34,595 nt of DNA from Acetobacteraceae bacterium (GTDB taxonomy: Bacteria; Pseudomonadota; Alphaproteobacteria; Acetobacterales; Acetobacteraceae). The position numbers and the translations under genes are program-made. The stretch is from assembly GCA_019750465.1 (NCBI GenBank), contig JAIEOP010000501.1, positions 1 to 34,595 of the forward strand, read 5' to 3'. Positions 25,711-34,302 of this stretch are shown here, in pieces (position 1 is the first letter of the stretch; each line of letters starts with the position of its first letter). The notes under the pieces are model-generated. The model was not told the origin of the DNA. It saw only the letters and a list, made by a program, of their open reading frames with translations, and ran no database searches.

Positions 25711-26753
25711 CCGGTCTCGATGGCGGAGCACCGCAGCAGGGCGAGGCGCAGGGCGTGACGCGAGGGCGAAGCGGCGACAGGGCTCCGGGCTTCGAGGACG
25801 TTCTGGCGGCCGTAGCCCGGCTGCGCGGCAAGGTGGTCCGCACGCCGATCCTGCGGCACCGGCTGCTGGACGAGATCACCGGCGGCACCGTGGTGGTGAA
25901 GCCGGAGCCCCTGCAGCGGACCGGCAGCTTCAAGCTGCGCGGCGCCACCAATGCGGCGCTGCTGCTGGAGCCGGCGGCGCGGCGAGCCGGGGTGGTCACG
26001 CATTCCTCCGGCAACCACGGCCAGGCGGTGGCGGCGGCGGCGCACATGCTGGGGATGCCCGCGCTGGTGGCGATGCCGATGGATGCCCCGGCGATCAAGC
26101 GCGAGGCGACGCGGCGCTGGGGCGCGGCGATCCACCCCTTCGACCGCCACGCCACCGACCGCGACGCGCTGGCCGCGCGGCTGGCGGCCGAGCGCGACGC
26201 CACGGTGATCCCGCCCTTCGACCATGCCGACGTCATCGCCGGCCAGGGCACGCTGGCCGTCGAGCTGGTGGAGGACGCGAAGGCGCAGGGCCTGGCGCTG
26301 GACGTGCTGGCGGTCTGCACCGGCGGCGGCGGCCTGGTCGCCGGCTGTGCCCTGGCGCTGGAGGCGCTGGCGCCGGAGGCCGAAATCTGGGCCGTGGAGC
26401 CCGAGGGCTGGGACGATACGCGCCGCAGCCTGGAGGCCGGCCGTCGCGTGGCGAATGACGGCCGTGGCAGCGGGTTCTGCGACGCGCTGCTCTCGCGCCA
26501 GCCCGGGGCGCTGACCTTCTCGATAAACCACCCGCGGCTGGCCGGCGGCGTGGCGGTGACCGAGGTCGAGGTGCTGCGCGCCATGCGCTTCGCCTTCGAG
26601 CACCTGAAGCTGGTCGCCGAGCCGGGCGGCGCCGTGGCGTTGGCCGCCGTGCTGGCGGGCAGGGTGGAGGCGCGGGGCCGGGTGGTCGGCGTGGTGATCA
26701 GCGGCGGCAATGTCGACCCGCAGGTCTTCGCCCGGGCGCTGGCGGCAGGGTGA
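25707..26753 (+). CDS. PLP-dependent threonine/serine ammonia-lyase-like enzyme (fold type II)
   Basis: This 348-aa enzyme has the PLP lysine Lys76 in GSFKLRGATNA, the substrate loop SSGNHGQ (100-106) and the phosphate-binding glycine loop CTGGGGLVAG. It lacks the C-terminal ACT domain of biosynthetic IlvA, so it resembles catabolic threonine/serine or 3-hydroxyaspartate dehydratases. The first 28 residues (Gly/Gln/Arg-rich) are an unusual extension; GTG 25755 is an alternative start, but the ATGA overlap with the FAD enzyme supports 25707. Products would be a 2-oxoacid and ammonia; the exact substrate is not determined. Confidence 0.9.
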   Translation: MTGLDGGAPQQGEAQGVTRGRSGDRAPGFEDVLAAVARLRGKVVRTPILRHRLLDEITGGTVVVKPEPLQRTGSFKLRGATNAALLLEPAARRAGVVTHSSGNHGQAVAAAAHMLGMPALVAMPMDAPAIKREATRRWGAAIHPFDRHATDRDALAARLAAERDATVIPPFDHADVIAGQGTLAVELVEDAKAQGLALDVLAVCTGGGGLVAGCALALEALAPEAEIWAVEPEGWDDTRRSLEAGRRVANDGRGSGFCDALLSRQPGALTFSINHPRLAGGVAVTEVEVLRAMRFAFEHLKLVAEPGGAVALAAVLAGRVEARGRVVGVVISGGNVDPQVFARALAAG

Positions 26754-27379
26754 TGAGCCTTCACCTGCACCACCGGCCCTTCCTGGTCGTCGCCGCGGTG
26801 TCAGGCGCGGCGCTGGGCTTCCTGCACACCCTGCTCGGGATGGAGCGTGAGGCGGCGGTGCTGATCGGCTGGTGTATCGCCATTATCGTCTATGCCGTGC
26901 CGACCCTGATCACGATGGGCCGCGCCGCGCCCGAATCGATGAAGCGCATGGCGGAGCGGGTGGACGAGAGCGAGGCGACGGTCCTGGCGGCGAGCGTCGC
27001 CGGCGCGATCGCCTTGCTGGTCGGCGTCGCCTGGTTCCTCTCGATCCGCTCGGGCCGGCTGGGCCTGCTGGAAGGGCTGCTGCCGCTGGCCACCATCGTG
27101 CTGTCCTGGAGCTTCATCCACCTCATGTTCGCGGTGCGCTACGCGCACGAGTTCTGGCAGCAGGATGGCGGCATCGACTTCCCGTCGGAGCCGCGGCCGC
27201 TGTTCAGCGACTTCCTCTATCTCTCCTTCACCATCGGCATGACCTTCCAGACCTCCGATGTCGCCTTCACCGCGCGGCCGATGCGCCGGATCGCCCTGGC
27301 GCAGGCGCTGGTGTCCTTCCTGTTCAACGTGGTGATCCTGGCGGCCGCGGTGAACGTCGCGGCGGGGCTGTTGGGGTAG
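26753..27379 (+). CDS. DUF1345 family membrane protein
   Basis: This 208-aa protein has five or so hydrophobic helices, including FLVVAAVSGAALGFLHTLLG and VLIGWCIAIIVYAVPTLITM, and the family hallmark near the C-terminus FLYLSFTIGMTFQTSDVAF, matching DUF1345. Its function is unknown. ATG 26753 overlaps the stop of the upstream gene (TGATG); a GTG lies one codon earlier. It is the third gene of the operon, 11 bases before the caspase-like gene. Confidence 0.92.
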   Translation: MSLHLHHRPFLVVAAVSGAALGFLHTLLGMEREAAVLIGWCIAIIVYAVPTLITMGRAAPESMKRMAERVDESEATVLAASVAGAIALLVGVAWFLSIRSGRLGLLEGLLPLATIVLSWSFIHLMFAVRYAHEFWQQDGGIDFPSEPRPLFSDFLYLSFTIGMTFQTSDVAFTARPMRRIALAQALVSFLFNVVILAAAVNVAAGLLG

Positions 27380-27390
27380 CGGAGGGAGCG

Positions 27391-28635
27391 ATGCGCCTCT
27401 GGATCTGCGTGCTGGGCGTCCTGCTCGGGCTCGCGGGACCCGTCCTGGCCCAGCCCGGGACGCGCATTGCCCTGGTCGTCGGCAACGGCGCCTACCGGGA
27501 GGTGCCGCGCCTCGCCAATCCCGCCCGCGACGCGGCCGACATGGCGGAGGTGCTGCGCGGCCTCGGCTTCCGGGTGCAGCTGCTGCGCGACGCCACGCGC
27601 CCCGCCCTGGAGCAGGCGCTGCAGCGCTTCGCACGCGAGGCGACGGGGGCGGAGGTCGCCGCCTTCTTCTTCGCCGGCCACGGCATCGAGGTGCGCGGGG
27701 AGAACCACCTGATCCCGGTGGAGGCGCGCCTGGCCGACCTGGCCGACGTCGATTTCGAGACCGTCGGCCTGCCGGCCGTGCTGCGCGCCATGCAGGGTGC
27801 GCAGGCGCGGCTGCTGATCCTGGACGCCTGCCGCGACAATCCCTTCGCGCCGCGCATGCGCGGGCTCGGGGGTACGCGCTCCGCGGTGCGCGCCGGCCTC
27901 GCGCGGATGGACGCGCCGGACCTCGGCACGCTGATCGCCTTCGCCACCGCGCCCGGCACCGTCGCCGCGGACGGGACGGGGCCGAACAGCCCCTTCACCG
28001 CGGCGCTGAAGCGCCACCTGCCGGAGCCGGGGCTCGAGGTGCGGCAGGTGATGACGCGGGTGCGGCGCACGGTGGTGGAGGCAACCGGCGGGCGCCAGGT
28101 GCCGTGGGACAACTCCTCACTGGTCGCCGACGTGGTGTTGCGGCCGGGCGCGGCAGCCCTTTCGGCACCCGCACCCGTGGCGGCATCCCTGCCGCCGCGT
28201 CGCGGCACCGAGGGGTGGCCCGCGGCGCGGCGCCTCGCGGCGGAGCGCGGCATCAGCCTGCCGCCCGTAATCCCGGCGCCCGATCCGCGCGAAGCCGGCC
28301 GCCTGCGCGACTACCTCGGCGCCTGGGCGGGGGAGCGGCTGAACCGGACCGGCCGCTACGCCATGGTGATCGTGTTGTCGGTCGAGGAGGCGGAGGGCAC
28401 GGCGCGGGTGCTGATGGGCACCTCGGAGAGTCCGCTGCCCGGCCCCGGCGTGAACATGCGGCCCTGGCACGGCCGGTTCCTGGCCCGTGCCTCGGCTGCG
28501 GAACTCGCCTGGGAGGCGCCCTGGGCCTATCGGCTGGTGCTGACCGGCCCGGGGACAGCGCGGCTGATCGGCCGCTCGCCGCCCAGCGTGACGCCGCCCG
28601 TCAACGTCTCCGCCACGCTGCGGCGCATCGAGTAG
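27391..28635 (+). CDS. Exported caspase-fold (C14, p20-like) peptidase
   Basis: This 414-aa protein has a signal peptide (residues 1-20, ending PVLAQ), then a caspase p20-type domain: RIALVVGNGAYREVPRLANP, His97 in FFFAGHGIE and Cys147 in LLILDACRDNPF, the complete His/Cys dyad of bacterial orthocaspases. From about 275 a Pro-rich linker leads to a 130-residue C-terminal domain of unknown type (YLGAWAGERLNRTGRY to VNVSATLRRIE). Cleavage is expected after Arg/Lys or Asp in such enzymes, but specificity is not visible. GGAGGGAG precedes ATG 27391. Targets are unknown. Location in an amino-acid catabolic operon is unusual. Confidence 0.9.
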   Translation: MRLWICVLGVLLGLAGPVLAQPGTRIALVVGNGAYREVPRLANPARDAADMAEVLRGLGFRVQLLRDATRPALEQALQRFAREATGAEVAAFFFAGHGIEVRGENHLIPVEARLADLADVDFETVGLPAVLRAMQGAQARLLILDACRDNPFAPRMRGLGGTRSAVRAGLARMDAPDLGTLIAFATAPGTVAADGTGPNSPFTAALKRHLPEPGLEVRQVMTRVRRTVVEATGGRQVPWDNSSLVADVVLRPGAAALSAPAPVAASLPPRRGTEGWPAARRLAAERGISLPPVIPAPDPREAGRLRDYLGAWAGERLNRTGRYAMVIVLSVEEAEGTARVLMGTSESPLPGPGVNMRPWHGRFLARASAAELAWEAPWAYRLVLTGPGTARLIGRSPPSVTPPVNVSATLRRIE

Positions 28636-28755
28636 TCCCGGCCGCCCAGATCATGGGGCGATCAGCGCCGCCTCGGATGCCGCGAGCCCCCCGGACATCA
28701 GGGCGCAACCGGCACCAGGCCATGCAGGTGGGGCAAGGCCGGTGGTCGCCCGCTC

Positions 28756-28941
28756 TCAGCGTCCCGCCATCCGCCCCCGCTCGCCGCAGGCCCAGGCATG
28801 GCCGTGCACCAGGCCGTCGTCGTGGTCCGGCTGCGACGGCCGCGTGGTCTCGGCGCGGCGGGCATGCGGCGGGGTCGGCTCGGTGGCCCAGCGGTGGCCG
28901 TGCACGAGGCCGTCATCATGGTCGTTGGGCAGGATGGTCAT
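28756..28941 (-). CDS. 61-aa His/Asp-rich small protein with duplicated DHDDGLVHGHxWA motif
   Basis: The reverse strand has AGGAG nine bases before ATG 28941 and a 61-aa frame with two copies of a 13-residue block, DHDDGLVHGHRWA (7-19) and DHDDGLVHGHAWA (39-51), joined by a Pro/Arg-rich linker. The two DNA copies differ mainly at third codon positions that keep the amino acids, which argues that the protein is selected. It starts 67 bases after the isocitrate lyase stop on the same strand and is probably co-transcribed. The His and Asp residues could bind a metal; no known family is recognised. Confidence 0.72.
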   Translation of the reverse strand: MTILPNDHDDGLVHGHRWATEPTPPHARRAETTRPSQPDHDDGLVHGHAWACGERGRMAGR

Positions 28942-29008
28942 GGTCGTGGCTCCTGGTCGTGCGGGGGAGGGGGATGGGGTGGCGCCGCGGCACCACCCCG
29001 GGGTGGGA

Positions 29009-30337
<1,329 letters not shown>

Positions 30338-30373
30338 ACTGGTCTCCTGGGCTGGCGCGATTGGCCCGCGCGT

Positions 30374-30399
30374 GCAGTCAATAATTCACATTGCACTGC
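30374..30399. promoter_or_regulatory. Imperfect palindrome in the aceA/regulator intergenic region
   Basis: GCAGT-CAAT-AATTCAC-ATTG-C-ACTGC has nested inverted arms (GCAGT/ACTGC and CAAT/ATTG) with a one-base asymmetry. It lies 36 bases upstream of the aceA start and overlaps where its promoter should be, so it is a plausible operator. It does not match the TTTGCAAA sites described for ScfR regulators. Confidence 0.35.
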
Positions 30400-30429
30400 C
30401 GAAGTTCACCCGGAATCATGCGTGCGCTG

Positions 30430-30477
30430 TTGTAAGGGCGTGCGAGTCTTCACAGGCCGGACGCTGGAATTGTAAAG
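30430..30477 (+). promoter_or_regulatory. Repeated TTGTAA elements before the ScfR-type regulator
   Basis: TTGTAAGG (30430-30437) and TTGTAAAG (30470-30477) sit 40 bases apart just upstream of the regulator start, each followed by a similar G-rich CGT. TTGTAA is reminiscent of half of the ScfR-type TTTGCAAA site. The second copy overlaps the ribosome site AAAGGA, so binding there could give autoregulation. Confidence 0.3.
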
Positions 30478-30487
30478 GACGTAAAGA

Positions 30488-31891
30488 ATGGCCCGCGCGC
30501 TGCTCGGCCGGACCATCCGCCGCATCCGCCAGGAGCGCGGCCAGACCCAGGGCGCGCTGGCCGCCCGGCTCGGCATCTCCGCCAGCTACCTGAACCTCAT
30601 CGAGCACGACCAGCGCGCCGTCACGGCGAGCCTGCTGATCAAGCTCACGGCGGCGCTGGAGGTCGACATCGCCGCGCTCTCCGGGGCCAGCGAGCGGCAG
30701 CTGGAGGTCGGGCTGCAGGAGGTGCTCGCCGACCCCATGCTGGGCATCGAGGAGATGCCCGACGGCGAGATCGCGACGCTCGCCGGCAGCGCGCCCAACA
30801 TCGCCCGCGCCGTGCTCGCCCTCTATCGCGCCTGGCGCGTGGCGCGGGAGGATTCGGGCGGCATCGCCCTGCCCACCGGCCGGCGCATCCTGCTGCCGAC
30901 CGAGGAGGCGCGCGACTTCTTCCACGACCGCGCCAACCACTTCCCCGCGCTGGAGGCCGCCGCCGAGGCGATCGGTGCCGAGCTCGCCGCAGCGCCGGCC
31001 GAGATGAACCACGCCATCGCCGAGCGGCTGCGCCGCGCGCATGGCCTGACCGTGACGGTCGCCGCGCTGCCCGGCGCGCTGCGGCGCTACGACCCCGCGG
31101 CGCGGCGGCTGGAGTTATCCGACAGCCTGCCGCGCGAGAGCCGCGGCTTCCACATGGCCTTCCAATTGATGCTGCTGGAAGCAGGCGAGGCGGTGGGGGC
31201 TGCGCTCGGCGGCCTCGAGCCCAGCAGCCCGGAGGCGGCGCAGCTCATCCGCATCGGGCTGCTGAATTACGCCGCCGGCGCGCTGCTGATGCCCTATGCC
31301 GCCTACCTCGCCGCGGCGCGGGCCTTGCGGCACGACGTGGAGGCGCTGGCCGCGCGCTTCGGCGTCTCCTTCGAGCAGGCCGCGCATCGGCTGAGCACGC
31401 TGCAGCGCGAGGGGGCGCGCGGCGTGCCCTTCTTCTTCCTGCGCGTCGATCCGGCGGGCAACGTGGACAAGCGCTTCTCGGCCGCCGGCTTCCCCTTCGC
31501 GCGCTACGGCGGCTCCTGCCCCAAGTGGATCGTGCACCAGGCCTTCGCCACGCCGGGGCAGATCCGGGTGCAGCTCGCGCAGCTGCCGGACGGCGCGGCC
31601 TTCCTCTGCTTCGCGCGCACGGTGCAGGGCGTGGCCGCGCGCTGGGGCGAGCCGGCGCCGGTGCATGTGGTGGCCATGGGCTGCGACATCGCCCGCGCCG
31701 GGGAGGTGGTCTATGCGCAGGGCCTCGACCTGGAGACGGCGATGGTCGGCATCGGCCTGTCCTGCCGGCTCTGCGACCGGCTCGATTGCCGCAGCCGCGC
31801 CTTCCCGCCGCTGGAGCACCGGCTCGCGCTCGACCCGCTGGTGGAGGGCGCGGCGCCCTGGCGCTTCGAGGCGAAGCGGCCGGCGCGGTAG
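30488..31891 (+). CDS. ScfR/RamB-type XRE-family transcriptional regulator
   Basis: This 467-aa regulator has an XRE helix-turn-helix (residues 9-62: IRRIRQERGQTQGALAARLGISASYLNLIE), a central region of the ImmA/IrrE type and a long C-terminal domain with conserved Cys (SCPKWIVHQAFATPG, LSCRLCDRLDCRSRAFPP). This is the short-chain fatty acyl-CoA regulator (ScfR) family that includes RamB and PccR, which control acetate and propionate genes. It diverges from isocitrate lyase (150 bases between starts), so control of aceA in response to an acyl-CoA is likely. The central peptidase-like part lacks a clear HExxH. ATG 30488 has AAAGGA upstream. Confidence 0.93.
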   Translation: MARALLGRTIRRIRQERGQTQGALAARLGISASYLNLIEHDQRAVTASLLIKLTAALEVDIAALSGASERQLEVGLQEVLADPMLGIEEMPDGEIATLAGSAPNIARAVLALYRAWRVAREDSGGIALPTGRRILLPTEEARDFFHDRANHFPALEAAAEAIGAELAAAPAEMNHAIAERLRRAHGLTVTVAALPGALRRYDPAARRLELSDSLPRESRGFHMAFQLMLLEAGEAVGAALGGLEPSSPEAAQLIRIGLLNYAAGALLMPYAAYLAAARALRHDVEALAARFGVSFEQAAHRLSTLQREGARGVPFFFLRVDPAGNVDKRFSAAGFPFARYGGSCPKWIVHQAFATPGQIRVQLAQLPDGAAFLCFARTVQGVAARWGEPAPVHVVAMGCDIARAGEVVYAQGLDLETAMVGIGLSCRLCDRLDCRSRAFPPLEHRLALDPLVEGAAPWRFEAKRPAR

Positions 31892-31921
31892 CCCGGTGGG
31901 ACCACCGCGCCTGACGCATGC

Positions 31922-31973
31922 CTAGAGCAATATCCGATCAGATGGAATCATCTGATCGGATTTCTTGCTCTAG
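31922..31973. repeat. Alphaproteobacterial intergenic palindrome, copy 1
   Basis: A long inverted repeat with outer arms CTAGAGCAA / TTGCTCTAG and inner arms ATCCGATCAGATG / CATCTGATCGGAT around a 4-base loop (GAAT). It is of the type of REP-like elements (AGAGCA...CCGATC...) scattered in alphaproteobacterial genomes. Between convergent genes it can also end transcription. Confidence 0.75.
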
Positions 31974-31986
31974 AAAATACAAGAGA

Positions 31987-32050
31987 TAGAGCAGCTTATC
32001 TCCGATCGGGTGGAGCGCGCATGCGCTCCACCCGATCGGAGGCTGCTCTA
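31987..32050. repeat. Intergenic palindrome, copy 2, overlapping the methyltransferase stop codon
   Basis: Outer arms TAGAGCAGC / GCTGCTCTA enclose a perfect 19-bp stem (CTCCGATCGGGTGGAGCGC and its complement) with a GCAT loop. It shares TAGAGCA and CCGATCxGxTGGA with copy 1, so the two are one family. The last three bases (32048-32050) are the TAG stop of the minus-strand methyltransferase. Confidence 0.8.
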
Positions 32051-32863
32051 GTTCACCGTGACCGTCACGCGCAGGAAGGTCGCCGGGATGGCGGTCGTAT
32101 CCTTTCCCGGCCCGGCGTTCTGGCTCTCGAACAACGCGACCAGCTCCTGCCGCAGCGCGTCGGCGCGGCCGTCGCGGCCCGCCGCCTCCAAGGCGTTCAT
32201 GGTAGGGCCGTAGAAGCCAAGGAAGCGGCCCGCCAGCGCGGCGGGCGGATCGGGGCTGGTGAAGCGGTAGCTGTCCCGGACACAGGAGATTTGCCCGGGC
32301 GGGATGCCGGCGCCGCCGAAGCGCTCGACGACATTGGCTTCGACGCCCCAGGTCATGGGGCTGACGAAGCCTTCGGGCGGCGGCGGGGAGTAGGCGCCGC
32401 TGATCCTCAGGATCTGGGCGACCAGGGTTGGGTCGCCCGGGATCCAGTTGCCCATCACGATCCGCCCGCCGGGCCGGGTCACCCGCACCATCTGCTTCGC
32501 CACGTCGAAGGGCCGCGGGGCGAACATCGCGCCGAAGATGCTGACGACGAGGTCGAAGCTGGAGTCCTCGAGCCCCGCCAGGTCCGACGCATCGCCTTCC
32601 TGGAAGCGGAGGTTGTCGAGGCCCTGCTCCTTCGCCCGCTGCCGGCCGGCCGCAACGAGGTTGGCGGCGATGTCGACGCCGAGGACGTCCGCGCCACGCC
32701 GCGCCGCCGGCACCGCCGTGGTGCCGTCGCCGCAGCCGAGATCAAGCACTTTCAGCCCCGGCGTGATGCCGAGCGTGCCCACCAGCGCCTCGCCGCTGTC
32801 GCGCATGCTCGCGGCGATGCGCGTGAAGTCGCCCTTTTCCCAGAGCGCCTTGTTCGGATTCAT
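32048..32863 (-). CDS. Class I SAM-dependent methyltransferase (UbiE/Methyltransf_11 type)
   Basis: This 271-aa enzyme has motif I VLDLGCGDGTT at 39-49, motif II region VLGVDIAANLV, GDASDLAGLEDSSFDLVVS, and motif III RPGGRIVMGNW. The C-terminal half (YRFTSPDPPAALAGRFLGFYGP) is typical of UbiE-like small-molecule or ubiquinone-type methyltransferases; the acceptor is not known. GGGAGGG precedes ATG 32863 with good spacing. The stop codon TAG lies in the arm of the palindromic repeat, so the last residues may have been set by that insertion. Confidence 0.87.
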   Translation of the reverse strand: MNPNKALWEKGDFTRIAASMRDSGEALVGTLGITPGLKVLDLGCGDGTTAVPAARRGADVLGVDIAANLVAAGRQRAKEQGLDNLRFQEGDASDLAGLEDSSFDLVVSIFGAMFAPRPFDVAKQMVRVTRPGGRIVMGNWIPGDPTLVAQILRISGAYSPPPPEGFVSPMTWGVEANVVERFGGAGIPPGQISCVRDSYRFTSPDPPAALAGRFLGFYGPTMNALEAAGRDGRADALRQELVALFESQNAGPGKDTTAIPATFLRVTVTVN

Positions 32864-33188
32864 CGGAGTCCCTCCCTGGTCTTGTTGTCGGCGCGTCGGT
32901 CCCGGAGAGGCGCAGGCACGAACATTGCTGCCGCACGCGCCGATCCGTCCGGGTGTCCCTTGCTGGCTGTGCCACTGACCTGACGGCGGAGCCCGCCGGC
33001 TCGGCCGGCCCCGTGCCATGGCGGCCCGCGCTTCGCCAGGGACCGCTGGGCGACACATTGGACCCATTTCCGACAAACCGGCAGCGAATTCGGCGGCACC
33101 CGCCGGACCCTGGGCCTCGTGCCGCCTGCAGGCCGATTCCGGCCCGCGCGGAAATGCCCTAAGCTGCCGGCCCGGCAACCACGGAACG
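32864..33188. other. Divergent intergenic region, nothing recognised
   Basis: It separates the methyltransferase (minus) from the decayed HlyD gene (plus) and must hold their promoters. I see no convincing -10/-35 pair, hairpin, RNA gene or coding frame. Confidence 0.5.
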
Positions 33189-34002
33189 ATGATGCTGGCC
33201 TGGACCGAACGGCATGCCACGCGCGCCGTGATCGTCGCGCTCGTGGCGGCGTTCCTGGTCCATGAATTTTCCGCCATGCTGTTCGCCTGCTCGGCGGACG
33301 CCTACGTCATCACCGACGTCGTCTCCATGGCGCCCGACGTGCCGGGGCCTATCGCCGAGCTGCACGTGCGGGACAACCAGACCGTCGCCGCCGGCGACAC
33401 GCTTCTGGTGATCGATCCGCGCCCCTTCGCCATCGCGCTCGCCTCCGCCCGCGCCGCGCTCGACCTCGCGCAACGGCAGCCGGCGCTGGCGGAGCAGGCC
33501 GTCGCGGAGACCGAGGCCGACATCGCCTCCCGGCAGGCCTGGCTGACCGATGCGCAGGCCATCGTGTCGCGCACCGCCACGCTGGCGCGCGACCAGCTCG
33601 CCCCGCAGCAGCGCCCGGACGACGTGCGCCGCGACGAGCCGGTGGCGGAGGCCGGGCTGCGCCGCGCCCAGGTGGTGGCGCTGGTGGCGCGGCGGTAGGT
33701 GCGGGTCGCGGGGGCGCAGATCAACGTCGCGCAGGCCGCGGTGGATCGCGCCGCCTGCGATCTGGAACGGACGCGGCTGACGGCACCCGGCGCCGGCCGC
33801 GTGGTGCAGTTCGAGGCCCGCATCGGCGACCACGTCGCGGTCGGCCGGCCCGTGCTGGCGGTGGCGCTGGCGGACAATTGGCGCGTCTTCGCCAACGTGA
33901 CGGAGCGCCACCTGCCGCGCATCGCACCCGGCCAGGCCGTGCTGGTGATGCTGGGCAGCGCCGCCTGGCGCATCCACCGCGGCACGGTGCGCAGCCTGGG
34001 CG
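33189..34002 (+). pseudogene. HlyD-family membrane fusion protein with in-frame amber codon and lost C-terminus
   Basis: Reading from ATG 33189, the protein has an N-terminal membrane helix (RAVIVALVAAFLVHEF), a biotinyl-lipoyl-like segment (ELHVRDNQTVAAGDTLLVID), an alpha-helical hairpin, then TAG at 33696-33698. The same frame resumes immediately (GTG 33699): VRVAGAQINVAQAAVDRAACDLERTRLTAP, the second lipoyl half and beta-barrel part (WRVFANVTERHLPRIAPGQ). Family-like sequence stops at GTVRSLG near 34002. A CAG-to-TAG change would explain the stop. The type is that of EmrA/AaeA-like drug or aromatic-acid efflux proteins; no inner-membrane pump is next to it. Reinitiation at GTG 33699 is possible but the gene looks inactive. 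Confidence 0.8.
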
Positions 34003-34049
34003 CGCGGCGGTGGCGCTGCCGGGGAAGCGGGAGCCGAACGGGTGAAAGG

Positions 34050-34301
34050 TCAGAACCAGCGCTGCAGCGCCAGCAGCACCGCTTCCAGCGCCTTCACGAC
34101 CATCAGGATATAGGCCAGCATCCCCGCGCGCATCAGCCAGACCAGCATGGCGTCGCGCAGCGCCGCGCGGCCCGGCAGCCAGGATGCCGATGCCGATGCC
34201 GATGCCGATGCCGCCTGGCGTGGCGCATCCTGCGGGCTCGGCAGAACCAAGCGCTCGGCGGTCAGCGCATCCCGCATGCGCGACATCCTGTCTCTCCTCA
34301 T
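34050..34301 (-). CDS. Small membrane protein with Ala-Ser repeat (83 aa)
   Basis: The start ATG 34301 has GGAGG nine bases upstream; a second in-frame ATG at 34286 also has AGGAG before it. After a charged N-terminus (MRDALTAERLVLPSP) comes ASASASASAS, encoded by five GATGCC/GGCATC units, then AALRDAMLVWLMRAGMLAYILMVVKALEAVLLALQRWF with one or two hydrophobic helices at the C-terminus. No family is recognised. It converges with the decayed HlyD gene. Confidence 0.6.
   Translation of the reverse strand: MRRDRMSRMRDALTAERLVLPSPQDAPRQAASASASASASWLPGRAALRDAMLVWLMRAGMLAYILMVVKALEAVLLALQRWF
34183..34212. repeat. Five tandem GATGCC hexamers
   Basis: Positions 34183-34212 are five exact copies of GATGCC, read on the minus strand as alternating Ala and Ser codons. 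The six-base unit cannot shift the frame, so copy changes would only lengthen or shorten the linker. Confidence 0.9.
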
Positions 34302-34302
34302 G

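Noticed and set aside
28698-28919. 73-aa minus-strand frame overlapping the small DHDDGLVHGH protein
   Set aside because: It lacks a ribosome site and reads the same DNA in another frame, giving Arg/Pro/Thr-rich sequence.
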